Positions 13,890-22,945 of a stretch of 64,000 nucleotides of DNA are shown here, in pieces. The stretch is from contig WPIO01000015.1 in the NCBI GenBank assembly GCA_009760855.2, positions 4,142,001-4,206,000 of the forward strand, given 5' to 3'. The DNA is from Cristatella mucedo. Lineage: Eukaryota; Bryozoa; Phylactolaemata; Cristatellidae. How positions within the stretch are numbered: the first letter of the stretch is position 1; the number at the start of each line of letters is the position of its first letter. Below the pieces are notes generated by a model, which did not search any database, had not been told where the DNA came from, and saw only the letters and a program-made list of their open reading frames with translations. The translations under genes and the position numbers were made by a program.

Positions 13890-16800
13890 ATTTATTTATT
13901 TATAAAATGTACCCTATCCCCTTTTGTTCCGAACCTGTTACTATCGAAGTATGGTACTTATTCACTTTTAGTAGTTTTTCTGTTTGGTCTTGTTCCAACA
14001 CAGTTTCACATTCTGCAGTGTGATTGCATTTTTTGCCATTTATGTTAAGCATTAGAATGTTCCCATTAGTTGGTGCCGGCTAGGGAATCAGCCGTGGCTT
14101 CCGTTTACAGCACGAGTGTGTGTAAGGTATGTATATTCCGAATTATATAGTTTGATTGTCATGACATGCCTGTACGGGCTACCGATAGATTTAACAGGGA
14201 ATGCTAGGGTGCTGTTGCTGCTGCTTTGTGACAATCACCGAGAACCAGGCGTTGCTGCCACATTTTGTGCACTATGAGCCCGGCGACATTTTTTCTCTTT
14301 TGCATTGGCTGCTGCTGCAGGATCCCGACTGCCTGCTTTCGCTTTACAACGACATCGTCGACCGGCTCGCCTCGATTTCTTCCCTGGACGTCCTCGAAGA
14401 CGTCTCTTGGCCACCGTTCGAACTGTGTTCTGCCGCTCAGGGTAGGTGGGTGTGTCTACATGCTGAAGGCTGCGATTCGTCTGCTTGCACGTGGCGTGGC
14501 TTCGTTTGAGCCGGCGTTGCGTGTGCAGTGCTTTTTCGAAGCGCTCAAGTTTCTTTGAATGAAAAGTTCCTCTGGTTTCAGTCTGACATATCAGATTTGG
14601 CACACTGACGACATTGCCTAGGCCAGCATGGTCGCTGTGCCGTCCATCGTATCGTAGTTGCACTGAGTGGCGCCTGCCATTTCGCTTCAGAGCTCCCGTT
14701 CTACAGTGGTGTTGAAGGCGCTGCAGCGGGCACCACTGCCGAGGAGCAGCTTCGTCGCCTGACCCTGCCTGCCTTCGGCTCTCAGCCTGCTGCTGCGGCC
14801 TCCGGCGGCAGCGGGCGGCCGGCTGAGAGCGTGTGGTCGGTGGTGTGCCAGCGTGTGAGCACCTACACCTGGCTGGTGTGCAACCGGGACGACGTCGATA
14901 GCATCGCCCTCTTCTCCAGGTCGGATGTCGGGCGCTTTGGATGCAGGTGGCCGATGACGTGTGCAAGCGATGCGCATTCCTCGAGCATCGTCCCGCGTAA
15001 TCTTTTACAGAATCCGAGGGTCTCTGAAGAAGGCCATGCTTCCGGCTGCCGACAGTGGCAGCCTCGCCTACAAAACTGGCTCATTCAGGCCGAGTTCAGT
15101 GAGAGGGACGAGCAGCTGGGAAGCTGCTGTTCCCTGGACCGAAGTCGTGGTGGCCTGCATAGAGCAGCGGCTTACCACGTGCCTCAGTGGCTGTGCGAAC
15201 ATCTGGTACCTCGAGGAGGATTTCGATCACGTGTTCTGCGAACGAGAGCGGCAGCTGCCATGGCTGCCGGCCAGTCTGGCCATGGGTGCGTATGGTGGCG
15301 AGCGACTGCAGGCGCACTTTCTGCCGGTGCGAACATTTCTCTTGGCCCAGCTCGTGCTGATAAGTGATTAACTTGCCGCCAAGCTAGCATGACAGTAGCA
15401 TTGCATGTGCTCCCCTCTTCCCCTCTCCTGCAAGGCCATCCTCCGAGGTCTCGAACCACCACCTCCACCCAGGTCCCAAGCCCAGTTTGCTGATAAATTA
15501 TGCAATCATATTGCAATAGTAGTATTTAGGATTGGAATTAAACCAGCATTTTAATTGAAATGGTAGTGATAAAATAAACGAACTTACTGTAGCACCCATA
15601 CACTCGAGGCCGTTCATAGTTTAGCTATCCCGGGGAGAGAGGCCATATTGATTCGGATGCAGGAGAGATGACAAGCTGCTTAACTGCTCAGTAGTGACAT
15701 CCTTGGCTAATTGCACCGTGTCGAGACAACATGGGTAAACTTGCAATGCCAAAATGGTCAAGATCGAATAACTATTGGGGCCTAAATCGACTGTTTTAAC
15801 TATCGTGTTGCCTTTTTTTACAATCAGGCCTTGAAGAAGATAAGCATGCAGCTTTTTTCTGTGGAAGAGAGCATCTGATGTGCTCGAGATCTTCTGACCT
15901 GTTTCCCATTTGCCAGTCAATCGGACGCAAGCCGGCAAGGCTGCAGCATGCCAATAGGCAAAGGAGACCTTGCTAAATGCATTCTGCCAGTCCTTTGCAA
16001 ACTAGTCCTTCACAGACATTCTGCTAGTACTTTACAAACAGGGTTGGGACACTAGGAAGGTCGCCAGCATGCTAGGAATTGGGAAAGGATCTGTCAGGTA
16101 CAATTTGGTAAGTGCACTAGGAAGGGCTCCATCGAGTAACAAGGAAGGCTTTGCTCTTCTAATAGGTGATGCTGTTGTGCGACCATCACCACGTGCTCGA
16201 AATTTAGGTATCGCTTTTGACAGCTGCCTAAATTTTCAAAGCTTCATTCAGAAGACTGCTTCTACAGCTAGCCACCACGTCCAATCCCTATCTAAGGTTA
16301 GAAGCTGTCATCCGTTGGGAAATGACAGCTGCAGTTGACAAAAGCGAGATTTTGTATTGTCTCACGATTGTTAACGGTGTTCTGCTGTTGTCGGTACCAA
16401 TGTAATGTGCAGAATTCTTTTTGCATTGCGCAAGCCAACTGAATGTTTGTTAAACCGGGCATGGTTAAAAGTGAATGCATGTTAAACAGTGCAACTCCCC
16501 CTGTGGCATAGAATCGCAAATTAGATGACCCGTCTATTGAATCAGTGCATATGCCTAACCGGCTAATACTAGTGGGATGGGCATCTTTCACAGGTCAAAT
16601 GTAGTTTTTTCGAATGTCTCATCGGTATTAGGGCAAACAGATGCTCGTGGATCAACTCACCGGTCACTTGTTAACTTAAAACTGTAAGTTGAATCGTTTG
16701 CCTCGGTACAAGCACCTCAAAGCTGGATGGTGAATTGAGGGTGTTTGATGGTGAGACTATGTTCCACTGATCATCTGTCTTGTATGACATAGTACACTGG

Positions 16801-18474
16801 TAAGCCAACTAAGAGGCAGACCAGCCTGCCTTGGTCTTATGCTTTGCACGGAATCCAAGTGCCGTATTTCAAAATGACGTTATGCTTGATGACCAGCCAG
16901 CTATGCAGCCGAGTCTTCCTACTTTCGCCTATATACTCGTACACAATCTCGGGCTTGGCGAATCAGTATGCTGTGGCTAAGTTAGTCCACGAGTTTTTAT
17001 CATCCTATCAAGACTTGTGTAGCTCACACCTTGCAAGACTGTCTGGTGGTCCAACAAATGGCTTGCTATCGCTGCAAAACTCCACAGCTAGTGGTCAACT
17101 TGCACTTGGTGTACCACTTGCATTTATACAGACTATGCCACTTTTCACCCATTTGCACCGGTGCTCCATAAAACAGCATATCACTTTCAAGTTGTTACTC
17201 ACTTCTACGTTTTGTTTTGGGTCTTGCTCTGACCCTACTTGTCGGAAATATCTCCTCACCAGGCTGTATATATAATTATATATAATTCATTTATATAGCA
17301 CCCCAAGAGAACTTAATCTCTATTCAGACGCTTCACATATGCCTCGGGGCCCACGACCTCAGACAGACCTTGGTCTGGGGCAAGCACCTTAACCGCTAGA
17401 CCAAACCAGCTAGGCTTTGCATCGAGTACCAGTCACTCCTCTGACTCAGGTCTTTTAGTTTCGCCTCCAACCAATTTCAAATCCCTTGGAGTCCCTTCCT
17501 TCAGTTAGTAGTGCACAGAAGCCTACAGTACGGAAGTAGTACAGAAGCATGTAGATGACTACCGCATGACATCACGACAAACCCTGACTTGGCGAACGAT
17601 ATTAGAAAGGAAGCTAAATGCCTCGCACTAATTCGTCACAGCATTTGCTCTGGCCATGTGAATCGTTCTTTATGTATGTACTCGGGTGTGCTGCAGTTGT
17701 GCCTGCCAAGACTAACCAGTTGCCACTTCAGTGCATTTTCATGATGTCTCAAGAAGTGGCTGTGGCCAAATATTGAGTTCTATTGAGGGCACTCTGCTCT
17801 TGTCAGCTGATCTTTCTTCTCTTCTTCTTCTTCTTCTTCTTCGAGATGGTGTTCGGGGTGTTGTCCGATGTCGTTGCGAAATTCTCTTCCTGCCTTTGCC
17901 TGGACCTACCGTCTAATCTCGACTCGCCCGTCCCCCAGTCACTGTGTTCGTCGAGCACGACCCGATGCTGCTTTCACTGCTACTGCTGCGTTTGTACCCT
18001 GGCAATATCTGGTCATCGTCGTCTCTCTTTTTTTTTCTCTAATTTCTGCGCCGTCGCTCCGTGCAGCCCTCAGCCTTGCCCGTGCGTGCCCCTTGTTTCG
18101 TATAATTCTATCGGGATATGCAATGCCTCTGTTCGCCGCTTGACGTAGGCTTCTGCACCGACGGTCGTCAGCTGGCAGTCGCCGGCGACAGGGGAGCAGA
18201 TGGTGACGAAGCCCTGCCTGCCACCCAGCTTGACTGGTTGGCACCAGGCTCGAGGGAATCAGCCGGGCACCACGGGACGTTGCCGAAACCTGAAGCCGAC
18301 GACCGAGCTTCGGCACTGCCGGACTCTGCAGCCGATCCGAGTTTTATCCAATCGCTGAGCAGCATCCGGCAGATGCTTGCCAATGAGAAGGCGCTTAACG
18401 AGAAGTTCGAGGCCCGGCTGCAGGCCTTGCTGCTTCAGCCGGGCGTCCCGGACGATGAGATAATGCTGCTGTGA
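1633..18474 (+). CDS. MCM3AP: MCM3AP/GANP, C-terminal half (14 exons)
   Basis: GANP is the nuclear scaffold of TREX-2, which links transcription to mRNA export at the pore; its C-terminal part is the MCM3-associated region. Exons placed: 1633-1842, 1927-2020, 3685-3737, 3947-4107, 4304-4474, 4722-5344, 6683-6849, 9638-9817, 12395-12679, 12839-13000, 14321-14441, 14691-14919, 15011-15285 and 18149-18474. They join in frame at every junction and give about 1,018 residues with a TGA stop. In order they show the end of the SAC3 domain (FPLDEFVRILNF, then VINGGPLP), two acidic ENY2-binding (CID) helical exons, an arginine-rich segment with RWRRALAARRRMRAF, and the GANP/MCM3AP domain (LCFKLLLLLP, LLSLYSV, ALPLLLLAP, GLQWLASRAP, VSWPPFE, VPWTEVVVACIEQRL). 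The order matches vertebrate GANP. The N-terminus is outside the window. The gene looks intact; exons 3 and 12 have the least certain borders. Confidence 0.9.
1927..2020 (+). CDS. MCM3AP: MCM3AP exon: VINGGPLP segment
   Basis: It starts phase 0 after ttgcag and reads VINGGPLPDVVLPAP then FDIDNRFICIGHD. This matches the conserved piece directly after the SAC3 domain of GANP. The donor gatg|gtgtgt gives phase 1; an earlier donor near 2,011 is possible. The preceding intron is only 84 bases long. Confidence 0.82.
2021..3684. other. MCM3AP intron
   Basis: It holds a SINE-2 copy on the minus strand (about 2,235-2,380). Two overlapping open frames at 2,542-2,875 resemble no family I know and lack a convincing splice context. 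I see no other feature. Confidence 0.6.
2235..2380 (-). mobile_element. SINE-2 (tRNA-derived) copy
   Basis: Read on the minus strand it has a box A-like TGGTCCGGCGG, a box B-like region and the family's 3' tail (GCGCCTGAATAGAGAT, then AGTTCTCTTGGGGCGCTATA), ending in ATGAATTA. That tail is shared with LINE-A 3' ends. Confidence 0.8.
3685..3737 (+). CDS. MCM3AP: MCM3AP candidate small exon (linker)
   Basis: This is a 53-base candidate exon between gttgtag and ATG|gtgagc, reading AKPIAAEARSPEPHAAM. Its phases (1 in, 0 out) are exactly those needed to bridge the exons at 1,927-2,020 and 3,947-4,107. Vertebrate GANP also has a proline-rich linker here. There is no strong motif, so the call rests on splice sites and phase. 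Confidence 0.5.
3807..3922 (+). repeat. (CT)n followed by (CTGT)n microsatellite
   Basis: About 40 uninterrupted CT units (3,807-3,886) run into about eight CTGT units. The array ends 24 bases before the acceptor of the next MCM3AP exon, so it sits in the place of a polypyrimidine tract. Confidence 0.98.
3947..4107 (+). CDS. MCM3AP: MCM3AP exon: ENY2-binding (CID) helices, part 1
   Basis: It reads VVQREITADICLTVVAEEAR and continues as amphipathic helix to ILDEVVTAFF. The pattern fits the region of GANP that wraps around ENY2. Acceptor ctgcag, donor AG|gtgagt, phase 2. Confidence 0.85.
4304..4474 (+). CDS. MCM3AP: MCM3AP exon: CID helices, part 2
   Basis: It continues in phase as (R)SVAQEVFSEQQRAEQ and later IMVDKVLAQFIAEEARVVAEEVYG, a long charged helix like that of vertebrate GANP. 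The acceptor is ctgtag and the donor GG|gtgatt, which leaves phase 2. Confidence 0.85.
4722..5344 (+). CDS. MCM3AP: MCM3AP exon: charged coiled region and Arg-rich segment
   Basis: This is the longest exon (623 bases) and it is very GC-rich. It begins LTATEKERRRRRAQALD, shows RLRVDRWRRALAARRRMRAF (like the RWREAVTARKKLRRQ segment of GANP), then an alanine-rich low-complexity stretch, and ends near LNVAQIVAPFLAV. Long antisense frames over this exon are composition artefacts. Donor CTGG|gtaagt, phase 1. Confidence 0.88.
5345..6682. other. MCM3AP intron with a SINE-1 copy
   Basis: Apart from the SINE-1 copy at about 5,995-6,157, no coding or repeat feature is recognised. Confidence 0.6.
5995..6157 (+). 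mobile_element. SINE-1 copy, degenerate
   Basis: It has GGTAAGGCGGTTGCTTT at the A-box side. The body phrase for 'GTGATAGCCGTAAAGGCTCTTCTG' is recognisable in shorter pieces (GATAGCCGTAAAGGCTC), followed by AGAGGCTGTTAAATCAG. The B-box has decayed. Confidence 0.75.
6683..6849 (+). CDS. MCM3AP: MCM3AP exon: start of conserved C-terminal domain
   Basis: It reads GNRLCFKLLLLLPEQDS. The human protein has FWKLVLVLP at the same place. The phase is 1 in, 0 out, with acceptor tttgcag and donor GAG|gtagct. Confidence 0.87.
6885..8060 (-). mobile_element. LINE-A (L2-like) copy, 5'-truncated
   Basis: On the minus strand a frame of 218 residues (7,759-7,103) covers the end of the reverse transcriptase and the C-terminal tail (LGAMFQSDLSLDDYIS, KLVHAFMTSRLDFCNSLL, RAWNSLPTCV). 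It is followed by the 3' UTR with the conserved 3' hairpin near 6,900-6,950. The reading frame is interrupted by a (GA)n tract near 7,914-7,963. It lies in an MCM3AP intron, antisense to the gene. Confidence 0.9.
7914..7963 (+). repeat. (GA)n microsatellite
   Basis: About 25 uninterrupted GA units lie inside the LINE-A copy. Confidence 0.98.
8062..8243 (+). mobile_element. SPIN-like hAT non-autonomous element (MITE)
   Basis: The left end starts CAGTGCTTCTCAACCTTCC and continues TGCGACCCTTTATTACAG and CCTCATGTTATGGTAACCC. The right end has GTCTTAGGCAACCCCTGTG, AAAGGGTCGTTTGACCCCC, AAAGGGGTCGCAACCCACAG and ends GGTTGGGAAC. As I remember the SPIN family of hAT transposons, both terminal regions match closely, while the internal part is mostly missing. 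The last bases of the right terminal repeat are lost or changed, and no clear 8-bp target duplication is visible. It has no coding capacity. It abuts the 5' break of the LINE-A copy. Confidence 0.82.
8244..9637. other. MCM3AP intron, no further feature seen
   Basis: This is AT-rich unique-looking sequence. No coding similarity is recognised. A pyrimidine-poor acceptor precedes the next exon. Confidence 0.5.
9638..9817 (+). CDS. MCM3AP: MCM3AP exon: LLSLYSV segment
   Basis: It reads VAPLLSLYSVTHGRWQAC and later RGTTALLCVLPT, corresponding to the LSLFNSL...LLGASGLMLLLPP piece of GANP. The acceptor is ttcccag. The donor AAG|gttagc is plausible, and phase 0 on both sides supports it. Confidence 0.82.
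10160..10410 (-). mobile_element. LINE-A fragment, strongly degenerate
   Basis: On the minus strand, traces of the LINE-A C-terminal tail can be followed (the AACTCACTACTCTTTGGTG and CACTTCTCACCGACATGCA phrases). No open frame remains. Confidence 0.65.
10738..10990 (-). mobile_element. LINE-A 3' UTR fragment
   Basis: Minus strand: GTCACTACTAACCATGTTAT and the 3' hairpin GCGCCCAGAAAGAGATTGAG, ending in the ATTATTATTATT tail. Only the UTR is present. Confidence 0.85.
11036..11204 (+). mobile_element. LINE-B 3' fragment
   Basis: Plus-strand 3' end of LINE-B (TCTTTGTTGCGTGAGATGAA, GTCGGTTGGCTACCGAATGC). It lies head to tail with a LINE-A tail remnant at 11,205-11,290 (minus strand). Confidence 0.75.
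11205..11290 (-). mobile_element. LINE-A 3' tail remnant
   Basis: The hairpin region is recognisable on the minus strand (TAGAACGAGATCAGGTTCTC, then AGAGGATGCTAT). Confidence 0.6.
11320..11960 (-). mobile_element. LINE-B (L2/CR1-like) copy with open C-terminal frame
   Basis: On the minus strand 211 codons are open (11,950-11,315): WLPVDQRIQIQVLMLTHKA, HHGLAPTYLAELLHQF, GDRSFSSAGPRLWNSLPQF. This is the C-terminal tail of L2/CR1-type reverse transcriptases. The 3' end is a short ATTAC repeat. It is one of the best-preserved LINE-B copies in the window. Confidence 0.88.
12395..12679 (+). CDS. MCM3AP: MCM3AP exon: ALPLLLLAP segment
   Basis: It starts after tttttgcag as DAPSMQQQHAWLDRS and contains AKPATPALPLLLLAP (GANP: QPALPLVVLVP) and later LQLDDLLDRGAVSAVRLLLV. 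Phase 0 in and out; donor ACG|gtagca. Confidence 0.87.
12839..13000 (+). CDS. MCM3AP: MCM3AP exon: GLQWLASRAP segment
   Basis: It reads LTEGLQWLASRAPPEP, TLVDFVLAREFYSPMYEDLA. This matches the QWLVSHCP and LIQYVEDGIGHEF region of GANP. The intron before it is 159 bases. Donor CAG|gtgagc. Confidence 0.9.
13370..13432 (-). mobile_element. LINE-A 3' tail remnant
   Basis: Only the hairpin (AGAAAAAGATTCAGTTCTCA on the minus strand) and the trinucleotide tail are left. Confidence 0.65.
13530..13672 (+). mobile_element. SINE-2 copy, nearly full length
   Basis: Box A-like TGGTCCAGCGG, then GACCAAGGTCTGGCTGAGGT and a B-box-like GGGCTTGAGCCC. The 3' hairpin tail (GTGCCTGAATAGAGATTAAG) follows and the copy ends ATGAATTATA. 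One of the two best SINE-2 copies. Confidence 0.85.
13821..13887 (+). repeat. (TG)n microsatellite
   Basis: About 33 TG units with one C interruption near the start. Open frames here are artefacts. Confidence 0.98.
14321..14441 (+). CDS. MCM3AP: MCM3AP exon: LSWP-type segment
   Basis: It reads DPDCLLSLYNDIVDRLASIS and LEDVSWPPFELCSAAQ, equivalent to GAIIELFNSVLQFLA and LSWPVTEF of GANP. The donor CAGG|gtaggt leaves phase 1. Confidence 0.9.
14691..14919 (+). CDS. MCM3AP: MCM3AP exon (3' border uncertain)
   Basis: Acceptor cgcttcag; it reads LPFYSGVEGAAAG and later WSVVCQRVSTYTWLVCNRDD. Two donors in the right phase are possible, after 14,919 (AG|gtcgga) or 14,946 (AG|gtggcc). Neither is strong. 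Confidence 0.72.
15011..15285 (+). CDS. MCM3AP: MCM3AP exon: VPWTEVVVACIEQRL segment
   Basis: It starts after tcttttacag with RIRGSLKKAMLPAAD and shows VPWTEVVVACIEQRL (IPWDDLIALCINHKL in human). It ends near ERQLPWLPASLAMG. Donor ATGG|gtgcgt, phase 1. Confidence 0.87.
16060..17280 (+). mobile_element. Degenerate LINE reverse-transcriptase remnants
   Basis: At 16,069-16,330 a frame reads RARNLGIAFDSCLNFQSFIQ and SHHVQSLSKVRS, the segment after the RT catalytic core in L2-like elements. At 16,980-17,280 it resumes as VHEFLSSYQDLCSSHLARLS and LLSLQNSTA. The pieces are separated by unrelated sequence and carry stops. This may be an older LINE-B relative. Confidence 0.6.
17280..17412 (-). mobile_element. 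SINE-2 copy
   Basis: Minus strand: box A-like TGGTCTAGCGGTTAAGGTGC, then the conserved 3' hairpin (GCGTCTGAATAGAGATTAAG). The tail is the ATATAATTATATATA tract. Confidence 0.82.
18149..18474 (+). CDS. MCM3AP: MCM3AP last exon with stop codon
   Basis: It starts phase 1 after gacgtag (FCTDGRQLAVAGDRG). The end, FIQSLSSIRQMLANEKALNE then KFEARLQALL, corresponds to the LLLEKEENKRFEDQLQQWL helix of GANP. It stops with TGA at 18,472-18,474. The long tail that follows this helix in vertebrates is absent. I see no AATAAA in the next 400 bases. Confidence 0.87.
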
Positions 18475-19736
18475 ACGTGCTCTGCCCCGGCCATCGGAGG
18501 CAGCAGAGTTGATCGCAACTGTAGCAGTCTCTGGGCATGCCGGTGGTCTGGCCTAGCTGAGTATGGAGGATTCTCTTGTTTCGGTCTGGTTAACAAGTCG
18601 ATCCGTTGCTTTCGGATGTATGCTTAGGCGCATTCCGAGTATTTCTCTATTCAGGTCGTCCTTGTAACGTGGACATTGCCACTTTATTCATGTTTAGTGG
18701 CAGCTCGTTCGGCTTTATAAATACCGTTATATGAGATGCCCCCGAATTTTCAAAACAACTAGGCTAGTTGATTTAAGCATTAGTATGGTACGATTAACCT
18801 AGTTGTGCTTAGAGTGTGTGAGAATGTTTACCCAAAAAGGAAATCATTAATAAGTGTCTTATGTATGACTGTCTCACAGTGGACAAAAGGGGCAGCACGT
18901 GTTCATATTAGTGGCCACCTGATTTAAAAACTGAGTCGATATATACTACGTATCTAGTGCTGGCACCAAAAAACGACGTACCGTCAGAGTGGACGTGCAC
19001 TTACATATGAGCTGACCTGAAAAATCCAGGTACCCTGGGGATCAAGATACGATCGCAAATATTTCCGCATTATATCAACTGCCCAATTTTTCTCACTAGA
19101 ACAGGATTCGCATGAGTCAGCAATATTTATTACAAATTGGGCTGCTGCTTGGTTAACCCATTAGGTAAAAATGCAACATTTTCTCGCTCGGTAGTTAAAA
19201 GTGGGTTTGAAACATCTACAGTTGTCGAGGGATGGTTTTGGTTGGTATCGTTAGGACCCGGCAAAGTATGAGTGTTTGAAAAAAGCCTTAAGGTCATCTA
19301 AAAAAAAAGTGCATCTGGAAAATTGTGCGGGCCACTTCATTAGAGAAGGTCAGTGTTGCAGACATCCGGATTTTTGTATTCGTAGACATAAACAAGACCG
19401 AGTTCGAGACTATGCAAGAAACCGATAGTGCAGCTGGAAAGAGAACCCAGATAACTACGTTTTCAAGTAAAGAAAAAGTGCTTTGGGACCAAATGAAACA
19501 GCAACACGAGTCTTGGCAAAAATCTGCAATGCGAAAAGCATTTGCAGTCATTTAAAGGTTTCCATTGACATAAGAAGATGGTTGATTTAGTGAACGAATT
19601 TGGCAAGCCTCGAGGATTAGGATCTCGGAAATTGTTTAAAATAATTTGTCAATTGTACAAATTGTTCGTGACAGGGGTACTCGGGTAAATCATACGTCCT
19701 AATGCTCAAAAAGTGCTAATGGCTAATTCTGAGTGA
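18475..19736. other. Intergenic, unrecognised
   Basis: An AT-rich stretch directly after the MCM3AP stop, presumably with its 3' UTR. A 76-codon frame at 19,325-19,555 (MRATSLEKVSVADIR...) resembles nothing I know. Nothing else is seen. Confidence 0.5.
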
Positions 19737-19745
19737 TATATATAT

Positions 19746-19803
<58 letters not shown>
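19737..19803. repeat. (TA)n microsatellite
   Basis: About 30 TA units, slightly interrupted at the left end. Confidence 0.97.
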
Positions 19804-19806
<3 letters not shown>

Positions 19807-21104
19807 TGCACACTCAATTTCTAGCGGATTTCTCAGAGTATTGCGATGACTGCAACTCCATTCGGGTAATTACAGAGTTGATTCAAGGCTTGTTTAAGTT
19901 TAGTTTCTCACAGCATTTCTAAATAGTATATTGACCGCCCCCAAAAAAAACACGACTGCCGTTAGTTTATATACTTTTAGGGTTATCTCGCCCTACCATG
20001 AGACTTACGGCATTCCTTGTTTTAAGTGCCTTGAAAGAGAGCAAGTTCTCTTAAGGTGCTTTACAAATGCATTACCGTAGTTATTATTATTAGGGCACAT
20101 CACATTTGGTTACCCGCATTCGCCAAGTCCAGCAGCCATTATGAGAGCGTTGGCTGGCTGACGATGCTGTTAAACTGCTTTGTAGATTTAATTCGTTTAG
20201 ATCTCGTTCGGAATCAGAAGAATAACAAAAATCATTACTAGACGAGCATTATTAGATGAGACGTGAATTTTTGAGTGTTAAAAATAGCTTTGGTACTAGT
20301 CCTTCCAACTTTATACGCGGTAATAAACCTTTCCTTGTTCACTATTAGAAAAGGCTTTTGAAGTGAAGCTGGTCCGGTAAGCTCATGAGAGCCGTGCTTG
20401 ATGAGCCGTTTGTCCTTATTCTACGGATTTTTCAAGGAACTGATCTGGTTCATGAAATTAGTGATGCCTTTTTCTAGATGTAACACTTCCATAACTAGGG
20501 CGTAGTGGCTTAGACAACGGGAGAGAACTAAAGCCACAAATCAGCCTAGTTCTAGTACTAGCCGATGATATAAAAAATACTTGTGCAGCTCCGAAAAGGA
20601 TAGAATGGCTAGCGAGCGACTTGTAGGTGCAGCCGCAATGTAGGCACGTATGCCGACCGCAACGGAACATGTCAGCTACGTAGGGCGCCCATATTTTAAG
20701 ATAAAATAGCCATGTTTATAATAACCATATCCTTGGCCTCCAGATGTCTACTGACAGCAACAGAAGGGTTCTTGCATCTAACAGCAGCCCTGACAGGCAT
20801 CAGCACTCACACAGCTTGGTGGTTTAGGGCAGAACTTGTCACCAACTCTGCCAATACCATGACTTTAGCTTTTTTTTGCTGCCTTGGGCGTAGGTTGCTG
20901 CATAATCACTTCCTATTTATCATAATTGAAGAACCGAATAATAATGACCATTATTAGGCTCTATTTCAATACTTATACGTTATGTAAATCTAAAAATGTC
21001 AATTCAACTTTGAGTCTCGTGATTATATACCACGTGAAGACGTTGAAATACGCAAAAGAAACAATTTCTTAATGTTTCTAATTTAACAGCCTCTTCTATA
21101 TAAT
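19804..21104. other. Intergenic, mostly unrecognised
   Basis: A SINE-2 tail remnant is visible at about 20,020-20,082 (AGAGCAAGTTCTCTTAAGGTG). No gene is supported in the rest. Confidence 0.5.
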
Positions 21105-21285
21105 GGCAAAGGAGTGGCACATTAGGTAAGGCGTTTGCTTTCACGGCCTCGGTCCCGAGGTCGTGGGTTCGATTCCTGCGGTGGGGCGATCCTTTATCGC
21201 CACTGCAAGCGGTGGTGATAGCCGTAAAGGCTCTTCTGTCGCTATACAAAAGAGGCTGTTTAATCAGCTAGGATTTATTTATTTA
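21105..21285 (+). mobile_element. SINE-1 copy, well preserved
   Basis: It shows GGCACATTAGGTAAGGCG (A-box side), GGTCCCGAGGTCGTGGGTTC with the B-box GGTTCGATTCC, then the body (GCCACTGCAAGCGGTGGTGA, TAGCCGTAAAGGCTCTTC), and TTTATTTATTTA as tail. This is the reference copy for SINE-1 in this window, with 46,412-46,600. Confidence 0.88.
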
Positions 21286-21719
21286 TTTAAAGGAGTGAAC
21301 GGCTTTCACTGCCGTTTAAAGTGGTGATTAAGGATCGTTCTCTGCAGGACTCAAACCCACTACTGGGTTATGATGAGCGATCACCTTACTCCTGGGCTAA
21401 AATCGATGGGCATAAAAGCCAGGTCCGGTAGGATCCTAGAAGGTTAATCTGAATGCTTATCAGGTGGTTATTAGACTGAGAAGTCGTGCAAAACGTTCTC
21501 CATCAACAAACTATTCCCCGTCACAGTTGCTGGATCAAGCGCAATTTGAAAACTGCGGATGTTCTATGCAAGGTTCAAAAAGAGTTTCGAGAAAATTTCT
21601 CTGTAATGAGTAGGCCTTGGCCATGGTGAGTGAAACGCACTTACAGGTCAAAGGGTTTCATAGCACAATTAATCCTTTTAATCATTACTGAGTCTCACGT
21701 AAAAATGCAGTGCACTTCG

Positions 21720-22380
21720 ACAAAGCTGCCAATTCCACAATAAACGTTGGAAAAACTGCCATTTTGATTCCAAATCACTCAAATTGGGTTACCGGTTTAC
21801 AGACAATTTCAAGTTTACCCACAATTAAGGGCCTAAAACGGCTCGTGCCAGCCAGCCTGTTTACGAATTCGAACTGCGACACGCCTAGGTCATTTTCGAT
21901 AAATGCTTTGCCCATCTGCCGTTTGTATTCTAAATTATCAATAGTATGCCAAGTTTACCCATCAAATGTCGTGCGATTTTGCTTTCGCGTTCTCATGCCA
22001 CGGTCTCTGATGGCCAGGCCCAAATGGAAGCCCAAAACATTTGAACTGCAATAAAGCTACCATTTCCATACAAGGCTTAGCGCCACAGGTTTTTTTTCTT
22101 ATTACAGATAACGGTGTTGTGAGTTAGCCCACATTATTTATGCGATTGCCTAGAGCGTTTTCACGTTAAGTTCTCTGGTAGCCCAGCATACACATCAGCC
22201 TAAATATAACTTTCAATACAGCTGCCATTTTCAGAACATGCTTGGCGAAACCGTGGTTTTTAAACTCAAATGATGGACAGTAGTGCTCCAAAGTTTGCCC
22301 CAAAATATTTATACGATTGCGCTCAAACGTTGCCATGCTATGGAAGTACGCTTTTAGAACCTCTGAAAGCTTCATGCTTC
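21720..22380. repeat. Degenerate tandem repeat, about 165-170 bp period
   Basis: Related phrases recur in order: a GCTGCCAATT / GCTACCATTT / GCTGCCATTT element (21,725; 22,056; 22,221) and a GTTTACCC / GTTAGCCC / GTTTGCCCC element (21,813; 21,953; 22,122; 22,293). The latter is followed by TGCGATTTTG / TGCGATTGCC / ACGATTGCGC. Units are diverged. Three to four units are estimated by eye. Confidence 0.55.
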
Positions 22381-22789
22381 ACAGATAGGAGATATTTCTG
22401 CTGAATAAAAGAGCTGCAGAAGTCCAGAGCGATCTCACGAGAGCATTGGCCAGCAAGGCTGTGTGAGCCTTATCTATTCAAGAGCCCGAATGTAGCCATG
22501 CAACTTAGATTAAACAAGGCAGCCTTGGCTTTTGAGCCAATATAGTCGTCGTGTGAAAAGACATTTAAAGCAGAATGCCCAGATTAAGTTCAGAAGCAAC
22601 TTGATGAAAACTGGTCACCTCGTGCTCGGGTCAGCAGTCCTTACTATGCTGCATTGACATTTTTGTTGAATGCCAAACAGTGGGCATTGCAAACATGATT
22701 CATTTAGATCTGGGAGAATCAGAGATAGCAGCATTAGTTCGCAGCATTAGGTAGTAGCATCAAGAAAAATAAAGCCGTCGCAATACTAG

Positions 22790-22945
22790 GTGATGTAACA
22801 GCCTCTTTTGCATAGCGACAGAAGAGCCTTTACGGATACCACCACCGCTTGCAGTGGAGATAAAGGATCGCCAGCCGGAGGAATCAAACCCATGACCTCC
22901 CGACCGGATGTTGTAAAACTCAACTGTCTTACCTTGTGTGTGCCA
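22790..22945 (-). mobile_element. SINE-1 copy
   Basis: Minus-strand copy with the body GGTGGTATCCGTAAAGGCTC and the B-box side GGGTTTGATTCC. The tail lies near 22,795. Confidence 0.8.

Noticed and set aside
14235-14966. A 243-codon minus-strand frame
   Set aside because: It overlaps two conserved MCM3AP exons on the other strand and has no recognisable motif.
21105-21180. Possible tRNA gene (A- and B-box)
   Set aside because: The same sequence recurs with a SINE body and tail in several places; it is the tRNA-derived head of SINE-1.
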